Shown here piece by piece: positions 10,340 through 19,807 of a DNA stretch of 22,116 nt. The stretch spans positions 1-22,116 of the forward strand of contig NW_003128491.1 in the NCBI RefSeq assembly GCF_000003605.2, in the 5' to 3' direction. The first letter of the stretch is position 1. The number at the start of each line of letters is the position of its first letter. Both the position numbers and the translations under genes were made by a program. The notes beneath the pieces are model-generated. The model saw only the letters and a list, made by a program, of their open reading frames with translations, ran no database searches and had not been told where the DNA came from. This DNA comes from Saccoglossus kowalevskii (Eukaryota > Hemichordata > Enteropneusta > Harrimaniidae).

Positions 10340-10660
10340 CATCTCTCAACACCAATGCAGAGTCTGATTATTGTATATACGAGTACCCTAACTACAAGGT
10401 CTATGTATCATATATACAAGTCCTCTCTCAACACCAGTGCAGATTCTGAGTATTGTATATATGATTACCCTAACTACAAGGCCTATATATCTTATATAGA
10501 AGTTCTCTTTCAACACCAATGCAGGGTCAAATATTGTATATACGAGTACCCTAACTACAAGGCTTATATATCAGATATACAAGTCCTCTCTCAACACCAG
10601 TGCAGAATCTGAGTATTGTATATACGAGTACCCTAACTACAAGGACTATATATCTTGTAT
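10340..10660 (+). repeat. Local duplication inside subarray W, copy 1 (partner 10912-11232)
   Basis: GAGTCTGATTATTG, CCAGTGCAGA, a GATTACCC unit, TATATAGAAGT, GCAGGGTCAAAT, TCAGATATAC and GGACTATATATC occur in the same order 572 bp downstream, about 7 monomers. This copy has CTCTTTCAACACC where the partner has CTCTTTCTACACC. Confidence 0.82.
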
Positions 10661-10911
10661 ACAAGTCTTCTCTCAACATAAGGCAGAGTCTGAGTATTGT
10701 ATATACGAGTACCCTAACTATAAGGCCTGTATATCTTATATACAAGTCATCTCTCAACACCAATGCAGAGTATGAGTATTGTATATACGCGTACCCTAAC
10801 TACAAGGTCTATATATCATATATACAAGTCCTCTCTCAACACCAATGCAGAATCTGAGTATTGTATATACGAGTACCCTAACTACAATGCCTATATATCT
10901 TGTATACAAGT

Positions 10912-11232
10912 CATCTCTCAACACCAATGCAGAGTCTGATTATTGTATATACGAGTACCCTAACCACAAGGTCTATATATCATATATACAAGTCCTCTCT
11001 CAACACCAGTGCAGAATCTGAGTATTGTATATACGATTACCCTAACTACAAGGCATATATATCTTATATAGAAGTCCTCTTTCTACACCAATGCAGGGTC
11101 AAATATTGTATATACGAGTACCCTAACTACAAGGCTTATATATCAGATATACAAGTCCTCTCTCAACACCAGTGCAGAATCTGAGTATTGTATATACGAG
11201 TACCCTAACTACAAGGACTATATATCTTGTAT
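10912..11232 (+). repeat. Local duplication inside subarray W, copy 2 (partner 10340-10660)
   Basis: Same order of rare variants as the partner. Private features are CTAACCACAAGG and the CTTTCTACACC change, which is also found in duplication D near 2468 and 14755. Confidence 0.82.
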
Positions 11233-11989
11233 ACAAGTCCTCTCTCAACATCAATGCAGAATTTGAGTATTGTATATACGAGTACCCTAACTACAAGGCC
11301 TATATACCATATATACAAGTCCTCTCTCAACACCAATGCAGAGTCAAATATTGAATATACGAGTACCCTAACTACAAGGCCTATATATCATATATACAAG
11401 TCCTCTCTCAACACCAATGCAGAGTCTGAGTATTGTATATACGAGTACCCTAACTACAAGGCTTATATATCATATATACAAGTCCTCTCTCAAAACCAAT
11501 GCAGAATTTGAGTATTGTATATACGAGTACCCTAACTACAAGGCCTATATATCTTATATACAAGTCCTCTCTCAAGACCAATGCAGAGTCTGAGTATTGT
11601 ATATACGAGTACCCTAACTATAAGGCCTATATATCTTATATACAAGTCATCTCTCAACACCAATGCAGAGTCTGAGTATTGTATATACGAGTACCCTAAC
11701 TACAAGGTCTATATATCATATATACAAGTCCTCTCTCAACATCAATGCAGAATTTGAGTATTGTGTATACGAGTACCCTAACTACAAGGCCTATATACCT
11801 TATATACAAGTCCTCTCTCAACACCAATGCAGAGTCAAATATTGAATATACGAGTACCCTAACTACAAGGCCTATATATCATATATACAAGTCCTCTCTC
11901 AACACCAATGCAGAGTCTGAGTATTGTATATACGAGTACCCTAACTACAAGGCCTATATATCTTATATACAAGTCCTCTCTCAACACCA

Positions 11990-12344
11990 ATGCAGAGTCT
12001 GAGTATTGTATATACGAGTACCCAAACTACAAGGCCTATATATCTTATATACAAGGCCTCTCTCAACACCAATGCAGAATCTGAGTATTGTATATACGAG
12101 TACCCTAACTATAAAGGCCTATATATCTTATATACAAGTCATCTCTCAACACCAATGCAGAGTCTGAGTATTGTATATACGAGTACCCTAACTACAAGGT
12201 CTATATATCATATATACAAGTCCTCTCTCAACACCAATGCAGAATCTGAGTATTGTATATACGAGTACCCTAACTACAATGCCTATATATCTTGTATACA
12301 AGTCCTCTCTCAACGCCAATGCAGAGTCTGAGTATTGTATATAC
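11990..12344 (+). repeat. Hybrid module Y fragment and linker monomers
   Basis: An ACCCAAAC unit runs directly into TCTTATATACAAGGCCTC. It therefore combines the left end of the first Y monomer with the right end of the second, as expected from an in-register crossover that deletes one unit. CTATAAAGGCC (1-bp insertion) with GTCATCTC, GGTCT and TGCCT units follow. Confidence 0.72.
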
Positions 12345-12848
12345 GAGTACGCTAACTACAAGGCCTATATACCTTATATACAAGTCCTCTCTCAACACCA
12401 ATGCAGAGTCTGAGTATTGTATATACGAGTTCCCTAACTACAAGGCATATATATCTTATATACAAGTCCTCTCTCAACACCAATGCAGAATCTGAGTATT
12501 GTATACACGAGTACCCTAACTACAAGGCATATATATCTTATATACAAGTCCTCTCTTAACACCAATGCAGAGTCAAATATTGTATACACGAGTACCCTAA
12601 CTACAAGGCCTATATATCTTATATACAAGTTCTCACTCAACACCAATGCAGAGTCTGAGTATTGTATATACGAGTACCCTAACTACAATGCCTATATGCC
12701 TTATATACAAGTCCTCTCTCAACACCAATGCAGAATCTGAGTATTGTATATACGAGTACCCTAACTACAATGCCTATATATCTTGTATACAAGTCCTCTC
12801 TCAACACCAAAGCAGAGTCTGAGTATTGTATATACGAGTACCCTAACT
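12238..12848 (+). repeat. Block duplication G, copy 2 (partner 9210-9820)
   Basis: Matches the partner at a constant +3028 bp. A private change is CTCAACGCC near 12310. It ends near CCAAAGCAG, a variant this copy shares with X copies 1, 2 and 6 but not with copy 4. Confidence 0.83.
12345..12808 (+). repeat. Module X, copy 5
   Basis: Complete marker set from GTACGCTAAC to CCAAAGCAG. It is closest to copy 4 in the body (TATCTTATATAC after GAGTTCCC, not ATGTTATATAC), but its last unit has CCAAAGCAG as in copies 1 and 2. Confidence 0.87.
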
Positions 12849-12932
12849 ACAAGGCATATATATCTTATATACAAGTCCTCTCTCAACACCAATGCAGAGT
12901 CTGAGTATTGTATATACGAGTACGCTAACTAC

Positions 12933-12991
12933 AAGGCCTATGTATCTTGTATACAAGTTCTCTCTCAGCTCCAATGCAGAGTCAAATATTG
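12933..12991 (+). repeat. Module Z, copy 4
   Basis: TCAGCTCCAATG with GTCAAATATTG. It is preceded by GTACGCTAAC, a combination shared only with copy 5 of this module (20626). The following unit has CTACAAGCC, a 1-bp deletion, and CCCCTCTC. Confidence 0.85.
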
Positions 12992-13138
12992 TATATACGA
13001 GTACCCTAACTACAAGCCTATATATCTTATATACAAGTCCCCTCTCAACACCAATGCAGAGTCTGAGTATTGTATATACGAGTACCCTAACTACAAGGCC
13101 TATATATCTTGTATACAAGTCCTCTCTCAACACCAATG

Positions 13139-13385
13139 CAGAGTCTGAGTATTGTATATACGAGTACCCAAACTACAAGGCCTATATATTTTGTATACAA
13201 GTCCTCTCTCAACACCAGTGCAGAATCTGAGTATTGTATATACGAGTACCCTAACAACAAGGCCTATATATCTTATATACAAGGCCTCTCTCAACACCAA
13301 TGCAGAGTCTGAGTATTGTATATACGAGTACCCTAACTATAAGGCCTATATATCTTATATACAAGTCATCTCTCAACACCAATGA
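13139..13385 (+). repeat. Module Y, copy 4
   Basis: ACCCAAAC / TATTTTGTATAC, CTAACAACAAGG / CAAGGCCTC and CTATAAGG / GTCATCTC. The first junction has GCAGAG instead of GCATAG. The last monomer ends in the junction AATGAGTATTG, which lacks nine bases of the usual AATGCAGAGTCTGAG and gives a unit of about 73 bp. Confidence 0.83.
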
Positions 13386-13863
13386 GTATTGTATATACGA
13401 GTACCCTAACTACAAGGTCTATATATCATATATACAATTCCTCTCTCAACACCAATGCAGAATCTGAGTATTGTATATACGAGTACCCTAACTAAAAGGC
13501 ATATATATCTTATATACAAGTCCTCTCTCAACACCAATGCAGAGTCTGAGTATTGTATATACGAGTACCCTAACTACAATGCCTATATATCTTGTATACA
13601 AGTCCTCTCTCAACACCAATGCAGAGTCTGAGTATTGTATATACGAGAACGCTAACTACAAGGCCTATATACCTTATATACAAGTCCTCTCTCAACACCA
13701 ATGCAGAGTCTGAGTATTGTATATACGAGTTCCCTAACTACAAGGCATATATATGTTATACACAAGTCCTCTCTCAACACCAATGCAGAGTCTGAGTATT
13801 GTATATACGAGTACCCTAACTACAAGGCATATATATATTGTATACAAGTCCTCTCTCAACACC
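13386..13863 (+). repeat. Linker monomers with a partial module X
   Basis: TATACAATTCC and CTAACTAAAAGG are followed by TGCCT. At 13645-13795 come GAACGCTAAC with ATACCTTATATAC and GAGTTCCC with ATATGTTATACAC, which are the first two units of module X. The rest of X is absent. ATATGTTAT links this fragment to X copies 1 and 2. Confidence 0.75.
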
Positions 13864-14640
13864 AATGCATAGTCTGAGTATTGTATATACGAGTACCCAA
13901 ACTACAAGGCCTATATATTTTGTATACAAGTCCTCTCTCAACACCAGTGCAGAATCTGAGTATTGTATATACGAGTACCCTAACAACAAGGCCTATATAT
14001 CTTATATACAAGGCCTCTCTCAACACCAATGCAGAGTCTGAGTATTGTATATATGAGTACCCTAACTATAAGGCCTATATATCTTATATACAAGTCATCT
14101 CTCAACACCAATGCAGAGTCTGAGTATTGTATATACGAGTACCCTAACTACAAGGTATATATATCATATATACAAGTCCTCTCTCAACACCAATGCAGAA
14201 TCTGAGTATTGTATATACGAGTACCCTAACTACAAGGCCTATATTCCTTATATACAAGTCCTCTCTCAACACCAATGCAAAATCTGAGTATTGTATATAC
14301 GAGTACCCTAACTACAATGCCTATATATCTTGTATACAAGTCCTCTCTCAACACCAATGCAGAATCTGAGTATTGTATATACGAGTACCCTAACTACAAG
14401 GCCTATATATCTTATATACAAGGCCTCTCTCAACACCAATGCAGAGTCCGAGTATTGTATATACGAGTACCCTAACTACAAGGTCTATATATCATATATA
14501 CAAGTCCTCTCTCAACACCAATGCAGAATCTGAGTATAGTATATACGAGTCCCCTAACTACAATACCTATATATATTGTATACAAGTCCTCTCTCAACAC
14601 CAATGCATAGTCTGAGTATTGTATATACGAGTACCCAAAC
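13800..14640 (+). repeat. Block duplication H, copy 1 (partner 15603-16443)
   Basis: About 840 bp recur at a constant offset of 1803 bp (22 monomers minus 1). Shared rare variants in order are GTATATATGAG, GGTATATATATC, CTATATTCC, GCAAAATCTGAG, GAGTCCGAG, GAGTATAGTATATAC and GAGTCCCCTAAC. Differences are few, for example CTAACTAC against CTATCTAC and CAATACC against CAATGCC. Confidence 0.87.
13864..14355 (+). repeat. Module Y, copy 5 (six-monomer extended form)
   Basis: After the three core monomers come GGTATATATATC, CTATATTCCTTATATAC and GCAAAATCTGAG / TGCCT units, giving a six-monomer unit of 492 bp. The CTATAAGG monomer begins with GTATATATGAG, a change at the unit's only CpG. Confidence 0.85.
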
Positions 14641-15298
14641 TACAAGGCCTATATATTTTGTATACAAGTCCTCTCTCAACACCAGTGCAGAATCTGAGTG
14701 TTGTATATACGAGTACCCTAACTACAAAGCCTATATATCTTGTATACAAGTCCTCTTTCTACACCAATGCAGAGTCCGAGTATTGTATATACGAGTACCC
14801 TAACTACAAGGTCTATATATCATATATACAAGTCCTCTCTCAACACCAATGCAGAATCTGAGTATAGTATATACGAGTACCCTAACTACAATGCCTATAT
14901 ATATTGTATACAAGTCCTCTCTCAACACCAATGCGTAGTCTGAGTATTGTATATACGAGTACCCAAACTACAAGGCCTATATATCTTGTATACAAGTCCT
15001 CTCTCAACACCAATGCAGAGTCTGAGTATTGTATATACGAGTACCCAAACTACAAGGCCTATATATTTTGTATACAAGTCCTCTCTCAACACCAGTGCAG
15101 AATCTGAGTATTGTATATACGAGTACCCTAACAACAAGGCCTATATATCTTATATACAAGGCCTCTCTCAACACCAATGCAGAGTCTGAGTATTGTATAT
15201 ACGAGTACCCTAACTATAAGGCCTATATATCTTATATACAAGTCATCTCTCAACACCAATGCAGAGTCTGAGTATTGTATATACGAGTACCCTAACTA
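14619..15298 (+). repeat. Block duplication D, copy 2 (partner 2341-3020)
   Basis: Near-exact copy of a block 12,278 bp upstream. It includes GAGTGTTG, CTCTTTCTACACC, GAGTCCGAG, GAGTATAGTATATAC and the doubled ACCCAAAC monomers. It is inserted between the two copies of duplication H. Confidence 0.85.
14930..15262 (+). repeat. Module Y, copy 6 (with doubled first monomer)
   Basis: Starts with GCGTAG, a change from GCATAG, then two ACCCAAAC units, CTAACAACAAGG / CAAGGCCTC and CTATAAGG / GTCATCTC. A GGTCT unit with TATACAATTCC follows. Confidence 0.85.
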
Positions 15299-15602
15299 CA
15301 AGGTCTATATATCATATATACAATTCCTCTCTCAACACCAATGCAGAATCTGAGTATTGTATATACGAGTACCCTAACTACAATGCCTATATATCTTGTA
15401 TACAAGTCCTCTCTCAACACCAATGCAGAGTCTGAGTATTGTATATACGAGTACGCTAACTACAAGGCCTATATACCTTATATACAAGTCCTCTCTCAAC
15501 ACCAATGCAGAGTCAAATATTGTATATACGAGTACCCTAACTACAAGGCCTATATATCTTATATACAAGTCCTCTCTCAACACCAATGCAGAGTCTGAGT
15601 AT
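15299..15602 (+). repeat. Linker monomers with a GTACGCTAAC to GTCAAAT junction
   Basis: A TATACAATTCC unit, TGCCT / CTTGTATAC, GTACGCTAAC / ATACCTTATATAC, then an 81-bp GTCAAATATTG unit. Here GTCAAAT follows CAACACC rather than the CAGCTCC of module Z, so it may be a recombinant. Confidence 0.72.
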
Positions 15603-16443
15603 TGTATATACGAGTACCCTATCTACAAGGCATATATATATTGTATACAAGTCCTCTCTCAACACCAATGCATAGTCTGAGTATTGTATATACGAGTACC
15701 CAAACTACAAGGCCTATATATTGTGTATAAAAGTCCTCTCTCAACACCAGTGCAGAATCTGAGTATTGTATATACGAGTACCCTAACAACAAGGCCTATA
15801 TATCTTATATACAAGGCCTCTCTCAACACCAATGCAGAGTCTGAGTATTGTATATATGAGTACCCTAACTATAAGGCCTATATATCTTATATACAAGTCA
15901 TCTCTCAACACCAATGCAGAGTCTGAGTATTGTATATACGAGTACCCTAACTACAAGGTATATATATCATATATACAAGTCCTCTCTCAACACCAATGCA
16001 GAATCTGAGTATTGTATATACGAGTACCCTAACTACAAGGCCTATATTCCTTATATACAAGTCCTCTCTCAACACCAATGCAAAATCTGAGTATTGTATA
16101 TACGAGTACCCTAACTACAATGCCTATATATCTTGTATACAAGTCCTCTCTCAACACCAATGCAGAATCTGAGTATTGTATATACGAGTACCCTAACTAC
16201 AAGGCCTATATATCTTATATACAAGGCCTCTCTCAACACCAATGCAGAGTCCGAGTATTGTATATACGAGTACCCTAACTACAAGGTCTATATATCATAT
16301 ATACAAGTCCTCTCTCAACACCAATGCAGAATCTGAGTATAGTATATACGAGTCCCCTAACTACAATGCCTATATATATTGTATACAAGTCCTCTCTCAA
16401 CACCAATGCATAGTCTGAGTATTGTATATACGAGTACCCAAAC
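15603..16443 (+). repeat. Block duplication H, copy 2 (partner 13800-14640)
   Basis: Same ordered rare variants as the partner at +1803 bp. Private changes are CTATCTACAAGG and TATTGTGTATAAAAG in place of TATTTTGTATACAAG. Confidence 0.87.
15667..16158 (+). repeat. Module Y, copy 7 (six-monomer extended form)
   Basis: GCATAG, CTAACAACAAGG / CAAGGCCTC, GTATATATGAG with CTATAAGG / GTCATCTC, GGTATATATATC, CTATATTCC and GCAAAATCTGAG. It matches copy 5 in length and order. Confidence 0.85.
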
Positions 16444-16820
16444 TACAAGGCCTATATATTTTGTATACAAGTCCTCTCTCAACACCAATGCATAGTCTGA
16501 GTATTGTATATACGAGTACCCAAACTACAAGGCCTATATATTTTGTATACAAGACCTCTCTCAACACCAGTGCAGAATCTGAGTATTGTATATACGAGTA
16601 CCCTAACAACAAGGCCTATATATCTTATATACAAGGCCTCTCTCAACACCAATGCAGAGTCTGAGTATTGTATATATGAGTACCCTAACTATAAGGCCTA
16701 TATATCTTATATACAAGTCATCTCTCAACACCAATGCAGAGTCTGAGTATTGTATATACGAGTACCCTAACTACAAGGTATATATATCATATATACAAGT
16801 CCTCTCTCAACACCAATGCA
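16404..16820 (+). repeat. Module Y, copy 8 (doubled GCATAG monomer)
   Basis: Two successive GCATAG / ACCCAAAC / TATTTTGTATAC monomers, the second with CAAGACCTC. Then CTAACAACAAGG / CAAGGCCTC, GTATATATGAG with CTATAAGG / GTCATCTC, and GGTATATATATC. The doubled first unit looks like a fresh single-monomer duplication, because both members carry TATTTTG. In copies 2 and 6 only one does. Confidence 0.82.
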
Positions 16821-17420
16821 GAAGTCTGAGTATTGTATATACGAGTACCCTAAACTACAAAGCCTATATATCTTGTATACAAGTCCTCTTTCAACACCAA
16901 TGCAGAGTCTGAGTATTGTATATACGAGTACCCTAACTACAAGGTCTATATATCATATATACAAGTCCTCTCTCAACACCAATGCAGAGTCTGAGTATTG
17001 TATATACGAGTACCCTAACTACAAGGCATATATATCTTATATACAAGTCCTCTCTCAACACCAATGCAGAGTCTGAGTATTGTATATACGAGTACCCTAA
17101 CTACAAGGCATATATATCTGATGTACAAGTCCTCTCTCAACACCAATGCAGAATCTGAGTATTGTATATACGAGTACCCTAACTACAAGACCTATATATC
17201 TTATATACAATTCCTCTCTCAACATAAGGGAGAGTCTGAGTATTGTATATACGAGTACCCTAACTACAAGGCCTATATATCATATATACAAGTCCTCTCT
17301 CAACACCAATGCAGAGTCAAATATTGTATATACGAGTACCCTAACTACAAGGTCTATATATCATATATACAAGTCCTCTCTCAACACCAATGCAGAATCT
17401 GAGTATTGTATATACGAGTA
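16821..17420 (+). repeat. Indel-rich monomers
   Basis: One unit carries both GCAGAAGTCTGAG and CCCTAAACTAC (two 1-bp insertions). Further on are CTGATGTACAAG, an ACATAAGGGAGAG junction (81-bp unit), a GTCAAATATTG unit and GAGTAACCTAAC. The mix of +1 and -1 units keeps long frames open by chance. Confidence 0.72.
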
Positions 17421-18060
17421 ACCTAACTACAATGCCTATATATATTGTATACAAGTCCTCTCTCAACACCAATGCAGAGTCTGAGTATTGTATATACGAG
17501 TACCCAAACTACAAGGCCTATATATTTTGTATACAAGTCCTCTCTCAACACCAGTGCAGAATCTGAGTGTTGTATATACGAGTACCCTAACTACAAAGCC
17601 TATATATCTTGTATACAAGTCCTCTTTCAACACCAATGCAGAGTCTGAGTATTGTATATACGAGTACCCTAACTACAAGGCCTATATATCTTATATACAA
17701 GTCCTCTCTCAACATAAGGCAGAGTCTGAGTATTGTATATACGAGTACCCTAACTACAAGGCCTATATATCATATATACAAGTCCTCTCTCAACACCAAT
17801 GCAGAGTCAAATATTGTATATACGAGTACCCTAACTACAAGGCCTATATATCTTATATACAAGTCCTCTCTCAACACCAATGCAGAGTCAAATATTGTAT
17901 ATACGAGTACCCTAACTACAAGGCATATTATATCTTATGTACAAGTCCTCTCTCAACACCAATGCAGAATCTGAGTATTGTATATACGAGTACCCTAACT
18001 ACAAGGCATATATATCTTTATATACAAGTCCTCTCTCAACATAAAGGCAGAGTCTGATTA
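17421..18060 (+). repeat. Cluster of 81-bp and 83-bp monomers
   Basis: After an ACCCAAAC / CCAGTGC / CTTTCAACACC stretch like that at 7074-7250, the junctions are ACATAAGGCAGAG (near 17713), GTCAAAT (near 17807 and 17887), GGCATATTATATC (1-bp insertion), TCTTTATATAC (1-bp insertion) and ACATAAAGGCAGAG (near 18032). Because 81 is a multiple of 3 and these junctions lack or shift the TGA, a plus-strand frame stays open from 17488 to 18057. Its translation is only the repeat read in shifted frames, so I do not call a gene. Confidence 0.75.
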
Positions 18061-18726
18061 TTGTATATACGAGTACGCTAACTACAAGGCCTATATATCA
18101 TATATACAAGTCCTCTCTCAACACCATTGCAGAGTCTGAGTATTGTATATACGAGTACCCTAACTACAATGCCTATATTCTTTATATACAAGTCCTCTCT
18201 CAACACCAATGCAGAATCTGAGTATTGTATATACGAGTACCCTAACTACAAGGCATATGTATCTTGTATACAAGTCCTCTCTCAACACCAATGCAGAATC
18301 TGAGTATTGTATATACGAGTACCCTAACTACAATGCCTATATATCTTGTATACAAGTCCTCTCTCAACACCAATGCAGAGTCTGAGTATTGTATATACGA
18401 GTACGCTAACTACAAGGCCTATATACCTTATATACAAGTCCCCTCTCAACACCAATGCAGAGTCTGAGTATTGTATATACGAGTTCCCTAACTACAATGC
18501 CTATATATCTTGTATACAAGTCCTCTCTCAACACCAATGCAGAGTCTGAGTATTGTATATACGAGTACCCTAACTACAAGGCCTATATATCTTATATACA
18601 AGGCCTCTCTCAACACCAATGCAGAGTCTGAGTATTGTATATACGAGTACCCTAACTACAATGCCTATATATCTTGCATACAAGTCCTCTCTCAACACCA
18701 ATGCAGAGTCTGAGTATTGTATATAC
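18061..18726 (+). repeat. Ordinary monomers with a partial module X
   Basis: GTACGCTAAC, TGCCT with CTATATTCTTTATATAC, GGCATATGTATC and TGCCT units. At about 18399-18530 GTACGCTAAC / ATACCTTATATAC with TCCCCTCTC is followed by GAGTTCCC joined to CAATGCC / CTTGTATAC, a truncated module X. TCCCCTCTC recurs in X copy 6. Confidence 0.75.
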
Positions 18727-19110
18727 GAGTACGCTAACTACAAGGCCTATATACCTTATATACAAGTCCCCTCTCAACACCAATGCAGAGTCTGAGTATT
18801 GTATATACGAGTTCCCTAACTACAAGGCATATATATCTTATATACAAGTCCTCTCTCAACACCAATGCAGAATCTGAGTATTGTATACACGAGTACCCTA
18901 ACTACAAGGCCTATATATCTTATATACAAGTTCTCACTCAACACTAATGCAGAGTCTGAGTATTGTATATACGAGAACCCTAACTACAATGCCTATATGC
19001 CTTATATACAAGTCCTCTCTCAACACCAATGCAGAATCTGAGTATTGTATATACGAGTACCCTAACTACAATGCCTATATATCTTGTATACAAGTCCTCT
19101 CTCAACACCA
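18727..19110 (+). repeat. Module X, copy 6 (internal one-monomer deletion)
   Basis: GTACGCTAAC, GAGTTCCC and TATACACGAG are present. The TATACACGAG unit then continues as GGCCTATATATC with TTCTCACTCAACACTAATG, so the CTCTTAACACC / GTCAAAT part is missing. This fits a crossover between the two neighbouring TATACACGAG monomers that removed one unit. ACACTAATG is shared only with copy 7. Confidence 0.85.
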
Positions 19111-19807
19111 AAGCAGAGTCTGAGTATTGTATATACGAGTACGCTAACTACAAGGTCTATATATCATATATACAAGTCCTCTCTCAACACCAATGCAGAG
19201 TCTGAGTATTGTATATACGAGTACCCTAACTACAAGGCATATATATCTTATATACAAGTCCTCTCTCAACACCAATGCAGAGACTGAGTATTGTATATAC
19301 GAGTACCCTAACTACAAGGCCTATGTATCTTGTATACAAGTTCTCTCTCAGCTCCAATGCAGAGTCTGAGTATTGTATATACGAGTACCCTAACTACAAG
19401 GCATATATATCTTATATACAAGTCCTCTCTCAACACCAATGCAGAGACTGAGTATTGTATATACGAGTACCCTAACTACAAGGCCTATGTATCTTGTATA
19501 CAAGTTCTCTCTCAACACCAGTGCAGAATCTGAGTATTGTATATACGAGTACCCTAACAACAAGGCCTATATATCTTATATACAAGGCCTCTCTCAACAC
19601 CAATGCAGAGTCTGAGTATTGTATATACGAGTACCCTAACTATAAGGCATATATATATTGTATACAAGTCCTCTCTCAACACCAATGCAGAGTCTGAGTA
19701 TTGTATATACGAGTACCCTAACTACAAGGCATATATATCTTATATACAAGTCCTCTCTCAACACCAATGCAGAGACTGAGTATTGTATATACGAGTACCC
19801 TAACTAC
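19111..19807 (+). repeat. Mixed monomers with CAGCTCC and a partial module Y
   Basis: GTACGCTAAC / GGTCT, GGCAT and AGAGACTGAG units, then a CAGCTCC monomer at 19316-19370 followed by the ordinary GTCTGAG. CCAGTGC / CTAACAACAAGG / CAAGGCCTC at about 19517-19600 is followed by a CTATAAGGCAT unit that switches to TATATATTGTATAC. AGAGACTGAG occurs three times within about 500 bp. Confidence 0.77.

Larger units (their letters stand above)
9821..11989 (+). repeat. Diverged subarray W (ATTTGAG / ATTGAATATAC class)
   Basis: About 26 monomers carry variants hardly seen elsewhere: ACATCAATGCAGAATTTGAG, GTCAAATATTGAATATAC, CAAAACCAATGC, CAAGACCAATGC, TATATAGAAGT, TCAGATATAC, GCAGGGTC and GGACTATATATC. 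Module Y and Z markers are absent, apart from lone CTATAAGG or GTCATCTC units. Several of the variants recur inside the block at offsets of 572, 1390 and 491 bp, so the block was amplified locally from its own founders. It is the most distinct region of the window. Confidence 0.82.

Noticed and set aside
17488-18057. 189-codon plus-strand open frame as a protein-coding gene
   Set aside because: Its translation is the satellite read in shifting frames, with no unique part, no promoter or splice context and no known domain. The opening is explained by 81-bp units that lose the usual TGA.
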